Translations under genes and position numbers: made by a program | Notes under the pieces: generated by a model | Told to the model about the DNA's origin: nothing | The model's database searches: none | Seen by the model: the letters and a program-made list of their open reading frames with translations, nothing else | Assembly (NCBI RefSeq): GCF_014207375.1 | Contig: NZ_JACHEE010000002.1 | Location: 228,885-292,884 of the forward strand | Length of the DNA: 64,000 bases | Direction: 5' to 3' | Source: Arthrobacter sp. AZCC_0090 | Lineage (GTDB): Bacteria > Actinomycetota > Actinomycetes > Actinomycetales > Micrococcaceae | In this document: positions 39,501 through 46,683 of the stretch, piece after piece | Layout of the letters: every line of letters begins with the position of its first letter | How positions within the stretch are numbered: the stretch's first letter is position 1

Positions 39501-42500
39501 AGGATCCTTCCGCTGCTCTTGCTGACGTGGGCCTGCAGGGCGGGGTCGGCCTCGATGCTGTCGCCCTTGATTCCGACGGGGTCGCCGTCAGGGTCGGTGT
39601 CGTTGGCAAGGGCGTCCACCGCGATTTGCCGGCCTGGGCGGACGTTCACCTCGTCGTCCACAGGGGCGGGCTTGTGGTTCTCGTCGCCGCGAGGAGCAAT
39701 GCCCACCGTCACGGTTCCGGTGTTGACTGCTCCTTGCCGGTCGACCACCTTGTAGCGGAAGGTGTCCGTGCCCGCACCGTCGCCGGCGGCCACGAAGTCG
39801 ATGAAGTTGCTGCCCACAGTCGCGGTTCCCATGCCGGGAGTGCTGTCGATTCCGGTCAGCTGGACGGAATCGCCGTCGGGGTCGATGCCGTCCAAGGGCA
39901 CTGGAATCCTGACGGTGCCACCGGCCACCACGCGGGCAGTAAGGTTCTGCGGCTGGGGCCGCGAATTCGTGGCCCCTTCAAGGGGAAGGACGTGGATGGT
40001 CACAGCGGCCGCGCTCTTCTGCCCTTGCGGATCCACGGCGTTGTAGATGGCGCGCACGGTCTTTGGAACGGGACCGGCGATAAACCGCAAGGTGTCTTCG
40101 GAGACGAATGCCTTGCCGTCCGCTTCGGGAATGGGCTGGGCGAGCACAGGATCCACCGAGAGTTTCTCGCCTTGCGGGTGAGTGTCGTTGGCAAGAACGG
40201 GAATGGTGACGACGTCGTTGACCCGAACGTTGACTTCGTCAGGCTTGGGCTGCGGAGCCTCCACGACGGCAGGAGCCGGCACCGGGACGACGGATACCGT
40301 TCCGGTGGCTGACTTGCGGCCGTTGGACATCGTGTAGTGGAAGACAAGCGGTTCCTTGGTGCCCACGATGTCGCTGACGCGGAGCACGCTATGGTCGATC
40401 ACGTTGACCGAGACGGTGCTGTTCTCCGGCAGCGAGACCGACTGCAGGACCAGCACTCCTCCGGATGGGTCGGAATCGTTCGCGAGCGGATCCACGAGGA
40501 CGCTGCCACCTACCGGCAAAAGGGCCACATCATGCACGGCCACGGGCGAACCGGTATCTTTGCCGGATTCCACATCGACGCGGATGAGGCCTTGGCTGCT
40601 CTGCGGGCCATTGCTCGCAATGTAGCTCAAGTACACCGGTCCCGGAGTGGAACTGCGGAAGGTGAACGTTCCGCCGTCGGTCACGGGACCGAGTTCCGCC
40701 GGCCCCGCGGCCTCCACATGGGCGAGCCGCAAGGCGCCGCCGTTGGGGTCGACGTCGTTCTTCAGCGGCGAGATCACCAGATCCTGCCCGACGACGGCGG
40801 TGACGTGATCGGCGTTGACCACCGGAGCGAGGGCGCCCGGAGGCTGGACGTTGACCACCACGCGGCCGGTTGTGGTGGCGCGGCCATCCCACACGGTGAC
40901 GGTGACGTTTTTCTTACCCGGTGTGGCCCCCGAATCCTGGTACGTCAGGAGCCCGTCCCTGCGGATCTTGACCTGGTCCTGTTCGTTGTCGGCTTTGGCA
41001 TCCATCAGGACAAGGTCGTCGCCGTCCGGGTCCATCCAGTCAGAAAGAATGTTCTGGCTCACCGTCTTGCCCTGCTCGACCAGCAACGTGGTGGGATCGG
41101 AGCGCTTGAAGACCGGGGCTTTGTTCTCGTCGGGACCCACGACGTGGAGCGTGACCTTTCCGCTCGCGGACAGCCCGCGGCCGTCCGCGGCGCTGTAGTC
41201 GAAGGTTTCCGTACCCGGCTTGGCATCGGCGGGCACGGTTAGTTGGAAGGCCGAGCCGCCGTAAATGCTCTCCAGGACGCCCGATTTAGGGCCGTTGCCG
41301 CCTACCGAGGCGGTGAGTACGTCGCCGTCGGGGTCCGTATCGTTATCCAGCACACCAAGGACGGTGGTGCGCCCGGGCCGCACACCAAACTCATCGGGCT
41401 TGGTTTCGGGCGGCCTATTGGGCTTGGTACGGTCCGGCAGGACGTTGATAGTGTTGTTATCCGCAGAATCCTTGTCCTGGTCGTTGGACTGGTTCTTGGG
41501 CGGGACCACATCATCCCAATTGTTGACGAGCTGCATGTTCTGGTTGACCAACCAGACGTTGCCCGAGTTCACGTCGTTGAGCACCACCAGATCGCGGTTG
41601 ACCCGGAAGACGTAGCTTGGGGCCGAGCTGGCCTTCGGAACGTCCACGTTCTTGTCGTCAGCATCATTGGCGCAATCGCGGATGTACTTGTTGGCGCCTG
41701 CCCAAGCCGCATGTACGCAGCCCGAAACCTGGACCGGCGCGGCGGGAATGCCCTGCCCATCGAAGGTCACGGTGGCAGCTGTGGAGCCATCGAGCGGCTG
41801 CTTGATGAGCGCCTTTTGGGTGGCAATGGCCACGAAACCGCTTTCTGCGCCGCTTTGCTGAAGCTTGGCATCGCGGGCATCCTGCAGCGAAAGACGGCGA
41901 CCGCCCGGCAGGAAAAGGTTCCCGCGTGCAGCATCCAGGATCACGGGCTCGTCCCCCACCACTGCTATCTGGAGGTCTCCTGCTCCCTTGAGTTCCTCAA
42001 TCCGGGTCACTTGGGCGTCCGTCTTTTCACCGTTGGCGTCCACCGTTGTGACCGTGACCTCGCCTTTCTGCGGGTCTGCACTGTAGATGCGGTTGTCGGT
42101 TCCTACCGCGGAAACCGTCCCTGCCGAACCTAGAAGGACGGCGTCGGTGGATCCCTCGTTGAAAGCGTTGACCGTGGAGGGGGACAGTGCCCACACCTTC
42201 CCCCGGACGGGATCCGTCACAGACAGCACCCGGGAACCGAAACTCACTTCAGAGGAAGGCGGCAATTGTTTGTCGCCGCCGAGACGCATGTTCGCTGCGG
42301 ACACTTGGTTGATGGTGGACCCCGAGCCGTCATCAACGAAAACTTCGCCGGCATCCTGGAGGACATCGAAGTTGGTACTGGCCGGGGTGACGGCGCCGTC
42401 GAGGACTTTGGAGGGATAGTTCAACCGTCCCACGGCGTTCTTGGTTTTGCTGACCACCCAGACGCCGCCGTCGTTAAGATCAACCTCGGCTGTCTTGAAT

Positions 42501-42616
42501 CCCGGGTACAGTACGGCACCGGTCACAAGCAACGCAGTTGCCGCCGTAAGACCGGTGATGGTGATGAACTTGCTTCGGCGCTTCTTGAGCCCCCACTTGC
42601 CGAATAATGCCGTCAC
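36536..42616 (-). CDS. Giant membrane-anchored protein: propeller-like, Ig/cadherin-like and FN3 repeats
   Basis: A 2026-aa protein. A basic N-terminus and one membrane helix (FITITGLTAATALLVTGAVLY, about 17-37) anchor it; there is no clear cleavage site. Residues about 40-385 look like a beta-propeller. About eleven Ig/cadherin-like domains follow (390-1465), most carrying the Asp/Asn motif NDTDPDGD typical of tandem-95/VCBS repeats. About five FN3 domains run 1470-1935, and an 88-residue C-terminal domain with four Cys ends in WYVKETTIDLVSGNWPGKC. It is predicted to be a long extracellular rod. The start is GTG 42616 (weak GGGA site). First gene of the ten-gene cluster, equivalent to fn3 in PFNA. 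Confidence 0.85.
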   Translation of the reverse strand: MTALFGKWGLKKRRSKFITITGLTAATALLVTGAVLYPGFKTAEVDLNDGGVWVVSKTKNAVGRLNYPSKVLDGAVTPASTNFDVLQDAGEVFVDDGSGSTINQVSAANMRLGGDKQLPPSSEVSFGSRVLSVTDPVRGKVWALSPSTVNAFNEGSTDAVLLGSAGTVSAVGTDNRIYSADPQKGEVTVTTVDANGEKTDAQVTRIEELKGAGDLQIAVVGDEPVILDAARGNLFLPGGRRLSLQDARDAKLQQSGAESGFVAIATQKALIKQPLDGSTAATVTFDGQGIPAAPVQVSGCVHAAWAGANKYIRDCANDADDKNVDVPKASSAPSYVFRVNRDLVVLNDVNSGNVWLVNQNMQLVNNWDDVVPPKNQSNDQDKDSADNNTINVLPDRTKPNRPPETKPDEFGVRPGRTTVLGVLDNDTDPDGDVLTASVGGNGPKSGVLESIYGGSAFQLTVPADAKPGTETFDYSAADGRGLSASGKVTLHVVGPDENKAPVFKRSDPTTLLVEQGKTVSQNILSDWMDPDGDDLVLMDAKADNEQDQVKIRRDGLLTYQDSGATPGKKNVTVTVWDGRATTTGRVVVNVQPPGALAPVVNADHVTAVVGQDLVISPLKNDVDPNGGALRLAHVEAAGPAELGPVTDGGTFTFRSSTPGPVYLSYIASNGPQSSQGLIRVDVESGKDTGSPVAVHDVALLPVGGSVLVDPLANDSDPSGGVLVLQSVSLPENSTVSVNVIDHSVLRVSDIVGTKEPLVFHYTMSNGRKSATGTVSVVPVPAPAVVEAPQPKPDEVNVRVNDVVTIPVLANDTHPQGEKLSVDPVLAQPIPEADGKAFVSEDTLRFIAGPVPKTVRAIYNAVDPQGQKSAAAVTIHVLPLEGATNSRPQPQNLTARVVAGGTVRIPVPLDGIDPDGDSVQLTGIDSTPGMGTATVGSNFIDFVAAGDGAGTDTFRYKVVDRQGAVNTGTVTVGIAPRGDENHKPAPVDDEVNVRPGRQIAVDALANDTDPDGDPVGIKGDSIEADPALQAHVSKSSGRILLTAPNKEGTVNVGYSVVDDRGAVGDASIRVIVKNDIPLRAPIARDDRVTSAQTLGKTAVDVPVLKNDEDPDGVGENLKVSTDAATAKPGPDGHVVVQLTEKPQLIPYTVEDVDGLKATAIIWVPGVGQQIPTLAKDDIIELLAGQSVTADLGEWVKVREGHSPRLTQTDRIKLIGADDGDPVANNGTAIKYTAGKDYVGPGSITFEVTDGSGPDDPNGLKSILSIRTKVLPDPNTNHPPTLLGSSIEVPQSDTVGTDLAKLTSDPDQDDVQKMRYEIVGGSPAGFTVGIEGQTLRASADNGTRPGTNGTVQVKAKDPRGLEATASYKLSATASNRPKAVANDDVEPNAAAGKPVTINVVDNDSNPFPETPLKVVSVATETGQGTAAISGNSVTVNPASGFTGTMVVSYTVADKTEETSRYATARIRLTVKDKPLAPTTPQAQSVGDSTALLNWNAPADRGAPITKYTVRGERFQQDCPANTCTLNGLSNNVKYHFTVTATNEFGESAPSAASAEVRPDVKPDTPAAPVLKFGDKQLTVTWVAPASKGSPIKSYDLEISPAPPGQNPQIQNLASASYVWKGLQNGVSYKVRVLARNDAKEPSEWSPYSAAEVPAGVPATPSAPMVSGAQPVGNQSQLRVSWSPPNNNGDAVSSYTLTTLRGGAVVATQQVPATSQNVVVDNSEADYTFTVSATNKAGTSPTSPGSAPIRAAGKPGTVNSGTVTAPGNSGQLDVTFTPLTAAQRNGSQETEIRYSYTSSTGQSGSIAAGGGTISGLPNGQNVTINIIATSIKNNFSGDSKAIGTANPYGPPNAPNVDGQQSRAGDQSVHWTWNNPAANGRNIQRFEVSYDGGAWTSVGLANNYDRNTGNWNVTKQLRVRACSVDCGPAGSASATSGADPVPPLSTIQVKAADQRSCPGKPGQPDSFSPNPPSCGVGWVERSWGPIQVQCWSNIYGNSTKWYLMTNQAKSGWYVKETTIDLVSGNWPGKC

Positions 42617-42694
42617 AGCGTTTCAATCCCTTGCATCACAGCCACCCCCAGGCGGCCCTCGAACTTTGCGGCTTGCGCCGGTGCTCGTGAGATT

Positions 42695-42716
42695 CCGCCG
42701 TACCCCCATACGGCGG
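42695..42716 (-). promoter_or_regulatory. Leader hairpin before the giant surface-protein gene
   Basis: CCGCCGTA and TACGGCGG form a perfect 8-bp stem with a 6-nt loop, about 80-100 bp before the GTG. It would lie near the 5' end of a leader starting from the proposed promoter at 42735-42764, and could affect attenuation or mRNA stability. Confidence 0.5.
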
Positions 42717-42734
42717 CGGAATTGAGTCCCTACG

Positions 42735-42764
42735 ACTATCGCATGTGAGACCCTGCTATTCCAA
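42735..42764 (-). promoter_or_regulatory. Possible sigma-70-like promoter of the 22-kb surface/phospho-signalling cluster
   Basis: The minus strand reads TTGGAA (42764-42759), an 18-nt spacer, then GATAGT (42740-42735). Four of six positions match in each box. It would give a leader of about 110 nt. No other good candidate was seen between 42617 and 42853. Confidence 0.35.
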
Positions 42765-42818
42765 GAGCGGCCTAACCACGAAGGCAATCCAGCGTAGGCC
42801 GAAGTTCCCGGGGCACGC

Positions 42819-42838
42819 CATGGGGAGGACTCCCCATG
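42819..42838. terminator. Perfect inverted repeat downstream of the adenylate cyclase gene
   Basis: CATGGGGAG and CTCCCCATG flank a 2-bp centre, forming a 20-bp perfect palindrome 16 bp past the cyclase stop. It fits a terminator for the leftward cyclase/birA transcript, although a T-tract is missing; a 2-nt centre is too tight for an ideal RNA hairpin, so protein binding is an alternative. Confidence 0.45.
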
Positions 42839-42853
42839 AGCGCCTCTCCCGGA

Positions 42854-44017
42854 TCAGTCGAGAACCAGGCCTTTGCCAAGGCCGCGTGCAAGCCGGACGG
42901 GGAGGATCTCCCCGAAGCCACGAACGTTCTCAGCGGTTTGGGGAACCAGGACGAAACGTTCGTCCTGGCCCAGGGCTGCCGCCGTCATCTCATCGACCAG
43001 GACCGTTCCCGGTTCCGCCAGCGCAGTGAGGCGGGCCGCGAGGTTGACGGTGGGGCCGTAGATGTCGCCGAGCCGGGAAAGGATCCGTCCCCAGACCATG
43101 GCCACGCGGGCTTCGGGCAGGATTTCGTCTTCGGTGAAGGCCTGAGCGAGCGCCAAGGAGATTTCAGCGCCGGCGGCCGGCGTCTCGGCAATGTAGAGGA
43201 CTTCGTCGCCGACCGTCTTGACGAGGCGTCCGCCGCCGATGGAAATGATCTCCGCGCACTTGTTCTCGAAGCGCTGGACCAGCTGGGCCAGGGTCTTCTC
43301 GTTCATGCGGCGGGACAGGCTCGTGTAGGAGACAAGGTCGGCAAAGCCCACGGCGCGCGCCAAGGGCAAGGGGGCGTCGTCTTCGTCGCCTTCGCGGCCT
43401 GCCTCGCTGGCCTGCAAGCCGGCTTCGGCGCGGACGGCCAAGCGCTGCACGCCGGCGTTCATTTGGCGGCGCCACGAGTACAAGAGGATCTCTTCCATGG
43501 CATCCACGAGGTTGGGCAGTTCATTGACCAACTGCTTGCGAGCAACCGCATCGGGGATGCCTTGTTGCACCACCATGTCCTCGATCAACGCCTCGACCTG
43601 CCACACCACCATGCGGTCGGTCATTTGGCCGATGGCACGCGTCACGGAAATGGCGGCTTCCTCGGTGAGCTTGCCAGCACGGACAAGATCAAGAATGGTG
43701 GACAGCGCGGCGAGGTCGCGCTCCGTGAATGCTACGTCTTGGTCTCCGAAGTTGGGGAAACCCAGCGCGCGCCACAGTTTGCGGGCGGACAGCAAGGAGA
43801 CACCTGCACCCGCAGCCACTTCACGTCGCCGGAGTTTGCGTTCGCCGCCTAGCAACCTGCTTTCAAGCGCCTTGATGGCCAGCCGCTCGGCTGACAGGGC
43901 GCCGGTGGGCGGGGACACGACGGGGAGGACCCCCGTCGCGGCGGGGTCCACGGAAGGTTCGGGCACGGCGTCGGGCTCGTGGTCCATGTACTCAGGCTCC
44001 TGCTCGTCAACGCTCAT
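42854..44017 (-). CDS. Class III adenylate cyclase with Rv1264-like regulatory domain
   Basis: A 387-aa protein making cAMP from ATP. The N-terminal half (about 45-190) has an all-helical pattern (RREVAAGAGVSLLSARKLWRALGFP...FTERDLAALSTILDLV) like the pH-responsive autoinhibitory domain of Mycobacterium tuberculosis Rv1264. The catalytic domain has metal-binding Asp in VGFADLVSYT and VGDEVLY, the substrate Lys in RLVKTVGDEV, and the transition-state pair in VNLAARLT. ATG 44017 was chosen (AGAAGG 8 nt upstream) over GTG 44026. It overlaps the upstream PH-domain gene by 11 bp. Confidence 0.88.
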   Translation of the reverse strand: MSVDEQEPEYMDHEPDAVPEPSVDPAATGVLPVVSPPTGALSAERLAIKALESRLLGGERKLRRREVAAGAGVSLLSARKLWRALGFPNFGDQDVAFTERDLAALSTILDLVRAGKLTEEAAISVTRAIGQMTDRMVVWQVEALIEDMVVQQGIPDAVARKQLVNELPNLVDAMEEILLYSWRRQMNAGVQRLAVRAEAGLQASEAGREGDEDDAPLPLARAVGFADLVSYTSLSRRMNEKTLAQLVQRFENKCAEIISIGGGRLVKTVGDEVLYIAETPAAGAEISLALAQAFTEDEILPEARVAMVWGRILSRLGDIYGPTVNLAARLTALAEPGTVLVDEMTAAALGQDERFVLVPQTAENVRGFGEILPVRLARGLGKGLVLD

Positions 44018-44624
44018 CTCTTCCACCTTCTCTCACATCCCAGGGCAACGCTTCATTCGGGTACTCGGTAACACCGTCAGTCCCCGTCACCGCGCCGGGC
44101 TCAAACCTGGCACCCGCCGGAAGCTCGGCCATGGCTTCCAGGATGAAACTCCTGAATTTGCCGACCTCCGGGACATCCGCAAGAACGGCGTCGCCGGGGT
44201 GCCCGGTATCCAAGGATATATTCCCGGAGCGCAATATCCGTTGGAGCAGCGATTGTTTGATCCCCACGCTGCGCACCGCGACCAACGGCACCTGCCAGTC
44301 GCCCCTGCGAAGCATTCCAAAACGGGCAACTATCCGTCCGCTGGTCAGGATGTACCGTATGCCACGCCAGCGAATGAACGCGGGGAGGCTGTAACCGAGC
44401 AGCACGATCGCCACAATAGCCAGGCACGCGCCCACCAGCCATTGGGTCCACTCACTCGTGATGACGGGAAGCAACTTGGCCGGTCCGCCTTTGACTATCC
44501 ATGCACAGGCGAAGGCCGCCGCAGCGGGGACCAGTATGAATGCCAGAACGGGACCAAAGAGCATCCTTGGCTGCTGCCGCGTGATCACGATGACTTGCTC
44601 CCCGCGCAGGAGCTCTCTACGCAT
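44007..44624 (-). CDS. PH-domain (bPH2/YdbS-like) membrane protein
   Basis: A 205-aa protein with two adjacent membrane helices (about 20-80) and a bacterial PH-type segment (IRYILTSGRIVARFGMLRRGDWQVPLVAVRSVGIKQ). Its function is unknown; such proteins sit at the membrane. In Mycobacterium tuberculosis a similar membrane protein (Rv3278c) is encoded next to birA, as here. It overlaps birA by 8 bp and the cyclase by 11 bp, so the three genes are probably one transcript. Confidence 0.78.
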   Translation of the reverse strand: MRRELLRGEQVIVITRQQPRMLFGPVLAFILVPAAAAFACAWIVKGGPAKLLPVITSEWTQWLVGACLAIVAIVLLGYSLPAFIRWRGIRYILTSGRIVARFGMLRRGDWQVPLVAVRSVGIKQSLLQRILRSGNISLDTGHPGDAVLADVPEVGKFRSFILEAMAELPAGARFEPGAVTGTDGVTEYPNEALPWDVREGGRDER

Positions 44625-45525
44625 AACCGCTTTCTGTGGCCCTCAGGTGGACGACGTCTCCGGCGGTCACCACGTGCTCGCGGCCACCATGGTCCACCAC
44701 CAAAAGGGAACCATACTCATCCAACCTGGACGCATGCCCCACCAACTCGAGGTCGCCGGGCAGATGGGCTTTCACTTCGCGTCCCAAGGTGACCATGACA
44801 GCTTCCACCCGCTTGTGCAGGGACGAGCCGCCAGCCAATCCCGCAGTCGGGTCGCCGTCGGCATTGCAGAAACTGCGGTAGAGCGCTGCGAAACGTGACA
44901 AATAGTTCTGGAGAATCACGGTGCGGTCCGTAGTGGTGGCGCCCTCGAGCAGGAGGGACGTCGCCGTAGGGACAGGCAATTCATCCCCGCGGAGCGTCAC
45001 GTTGAGGCCGGTACCCAGGATCACGGCGGGAACTGTTCCGTCCCCCATCGGCCCCATCTGGGCGAGGATTCCTGCGATCTTCTTGCCGCGCACCAGGACG
45101 TCGTTGGGCCACTTGATCTCGGCGGGAAGGCCAGCCGTTTCCAGGAGCGTCTCCCGCAAGGCAAGCGCACCCAGCAGGGACAGCCAGGAGTAGCTTTGGG
45201 TCGCAACAGGCAAGCCTTGGGAATTGACGGGACGCAGGACGATCGAAACGGAGATCGCCGAGCGGGCAGGAGCCTCCCAGTGACGGTCGAGCCTGCCCCG
45301 CGCCGCCGTCTGGTGCTCGGCGGTGAGGACCGCGAGGTCGGTCCACTCCTTGGGTTCCGTGGTGACAGCGCGCAGCAGATCGGCATTGGTGGAGCCGGTG
45401 GTCTCGACAATCTTCAGTTGCGAAATACCAGCGGCCGCGAGGAACTCGGGGTGAAGCAGGGCATCGCGGTCCAGGCCCAAACGCGGGTCACGTGGTTCGC
45501 TGCTGGCAGGCTGTTCGGCGTCCAT
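44617..45525 (-). CDS. birA: Biotin--[acetyl-CoA-carboxylase] ligase
   Basis: A 302-aa biotin protein ligase that forms biotinyl-AMP and transfers biotin to BCCP lysines. The biotin/ATP loop appears as TAARGRLDRHWEAPARSAI, and the KWPND motif (IKWPNDVLVRGKKIAGIL) is intact. There is no N-terminal HTH, so it is a monofunctional (class I) ligase without repressor function. Its likely targets are the biotin domain of the AccA-like subunit encoded at 60021 and others. TAGGAT lies 7 nt before the ATG without a ribosome site, suggesting leaderless mRNA. Confidence 0.93.
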   Translation of the reverse strand: MDAEQPASSEPRDPRLGLDRDALLHPEFLAAAGISQLKIVETTGSTNADLLRAVTTEPKEWTDLAVLTAEHQTAARGRLDRHWEAPARSAISVSIVLRPVNSQGLPVATQSYSWLSLLGALALRETLLETAGLPAEIKWPNDVLVRGKKIAGILAQMGPMGDGTVPAVILGTGLNVTLRGDELPVPTATSLLLEGATTTDRTVILQNYLSRFAALYRSFCNADGDPTAGLAGGSSLHKRVEAVMVTLGREVKAHLPGDLELVGHASRLDEYGSLLVVDHGGREHVVTAGDVVHLRATESGYA

Positions 45526-45532
45526 AGACAGA

Positions 45533-45538
45533 ATCCTA
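45533..45538 (-). promoter_or_regulatory. Leaderless-type -10 box (TAGGAT) of birA
   Basis: The minus strand reads TAGGAT-TCTGTCT-ATG. The hexamer fits TANNNT and lies 7 nt before the start codon; no Shine-Dalgarno sequence is present. Confidence 0.5.
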
Positions 45539-45572
45539 TCCAGCCAAGCTGGTCCCGGAAGAAGATGTCCGC

Positions 45573-46472
45573 TTAGAGGAAGATGTCGGCCACCAGCTTC
45601 TCCTCCGGGGCTCCCAGGCTGTAGGGCGTGAAGTCTGTGACCCCTGCGGCCCTGAGTACCTGTTCGTCCGTGTAGAAGTTGCCGGTTTTGCTGGTTGAAC
45701 CGGCCGAGCCTGCGGTCAAGTGTGACCCGGTCAGGACGGCGTGGGCCGCGTCGGCCATGATTTCAGGGCCTCGGGCGGCTTGGACAATCTGTTCCCCGCC
45801 CGGCATATTTCGGATGGCTGCGGTGTCGATCAGCGTGCAGGGCCACAAGGAGTTGACCGCCACGCCGTCGTTCTTGAGTTCCTCGGCGAGGCCCAGCGTG
45901 GTGAGGCTCATGCCGTACTTGGCCATGGTGTAGGCAAGGTGCATGCCAGCCCACTTCGGATCAAGGTTCAAGGGCGGAGAAAGAGTCAGGATGTGAGAAT
46001 TGCCGGATTTCCGCAGGGCGGGCAGCGCGAGCTTGGACAGCAAAAAGGTGCCACGGACGTTGATGTCCTGCATGAGGTCATAGCGCTTCATGTCAATCGC
46101 GTCAGTGCGGGAGAGGTCGATCGCCGAAGCGTTGTTGACGACGACGTCGATCCCGCCAAAGCGTTCGACGGCGGCGGCAACCGCCGCGGCAACGTCGCCG
46201 TCGTTGCGGACATCCCCGACGAGCGGCAGCGCTTGGCCGCCGGCTGCTTCCAATTGCTCGGCAGCCGTGAAGACCGTGCCTTGCAGCTTGGGGTGGGGTT
46301 CTCCGGTCTTGGCCATGAGAACGATGTTGGCGCCGTCGCGGGCCGCGCGGGTGGCGATTGCCAAGCCGATGCCTCGGCTGCCGCCGGACATCAGGATGGT
46401 GCGGCCCCTCAGTGATCCACGTGCCTGGTAAGGAAGGGCAGGGTTTGCAGAAGCGTCGTTGCTTGAGGTCAT
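45573..46472 (-). CDS. Short-chain dehydrogenase/reductase (HSDL2-like)
   Basis: A 299-aa SDR. The NAD(P)-binding motif is MSGGSRGIGLAIA near the N-terminus and the NNASAI segment follows. The usual catalytic YxxxK appears as YTMAKYGMS; the Ser position is in ILTLSPPLNLD, the variant seen in HSDL2-like proteins. The substrate is unknown, though HSDL2 relatives are linked to lipid metabolism, which would fit the nearby carboxylase genes. ATG 46472 is supported by TACAGT exactly 6 nt upstream and no ribosome site, so mRNA is probably leaderless. It is divergent from the accD gene. Confidence 0.85.
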   Translation of the reverse strand: MTSSNDASANPALPYQARGSLRGRTILMSGGSRGIGLAIATRAARDGANIVLMAKTGEPHPKLQGTVFTAAEQLEAAGGQALPLVGDVRNDGDVAAAVAAAVERFGGIDVVVNNASAIDLSRTDAIDMKRYDLMQDINVRGTFLLSKLALPALRKSGNSHILTLSPPLNLDPKWAGMHLAYTMAKYGMSLTTLGLAEELKNDGVAVNSLWPCTLIDTAAIRNMPGGEQIVQAARGPEIMADAAHAVLTGSHLTAGSAGSTSKTGNFYTDEQVLRAAGVTDFTPYSLGAPEEKLVADIFL

Positions 46473-46478
46473 GAGGAC

Positions 46479-46484
46479 ACTGTA
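46479..46484 (-). promoter_or_regulatory. Leaderless-type -10 box (TACAGT) of the SDR gene
   Basis: The minus strand reads TACAGT-GTCCTC-ATG, a TANNNT box six bases before the start codon. This arrangement also favours ATG 46472 over the upstream in-frame TTG. Confidence 0.55.
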
Positions 46485-46683
46485 GCCCAACTATATTACC
46501 GGCGAGTAACATTGCTTGATGCTCGACTTGAAGTCGGAAAATTGTAGGGTTTCTACAGCGGTCTGTGGCTTTTGCGTCATTAGACTAGCCAACAGGGCCC
46601 GCACTTTGTACGGATGCTACTTAAGAGCGCATGCCTAACGAAGCAGTGCCAGCGTAAATCAGCTACAGAGCCGGAGACATTTG

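Noticed and set aside
38018..40312. A 764-codon open frame antisense to the giant Ig/FN3 gene
   Set aside because: It is the complement of a clearly coding GC-rich gene with repeats; its product is Gly/His/Asp-rich with no recognisable domain and no ribosome site.
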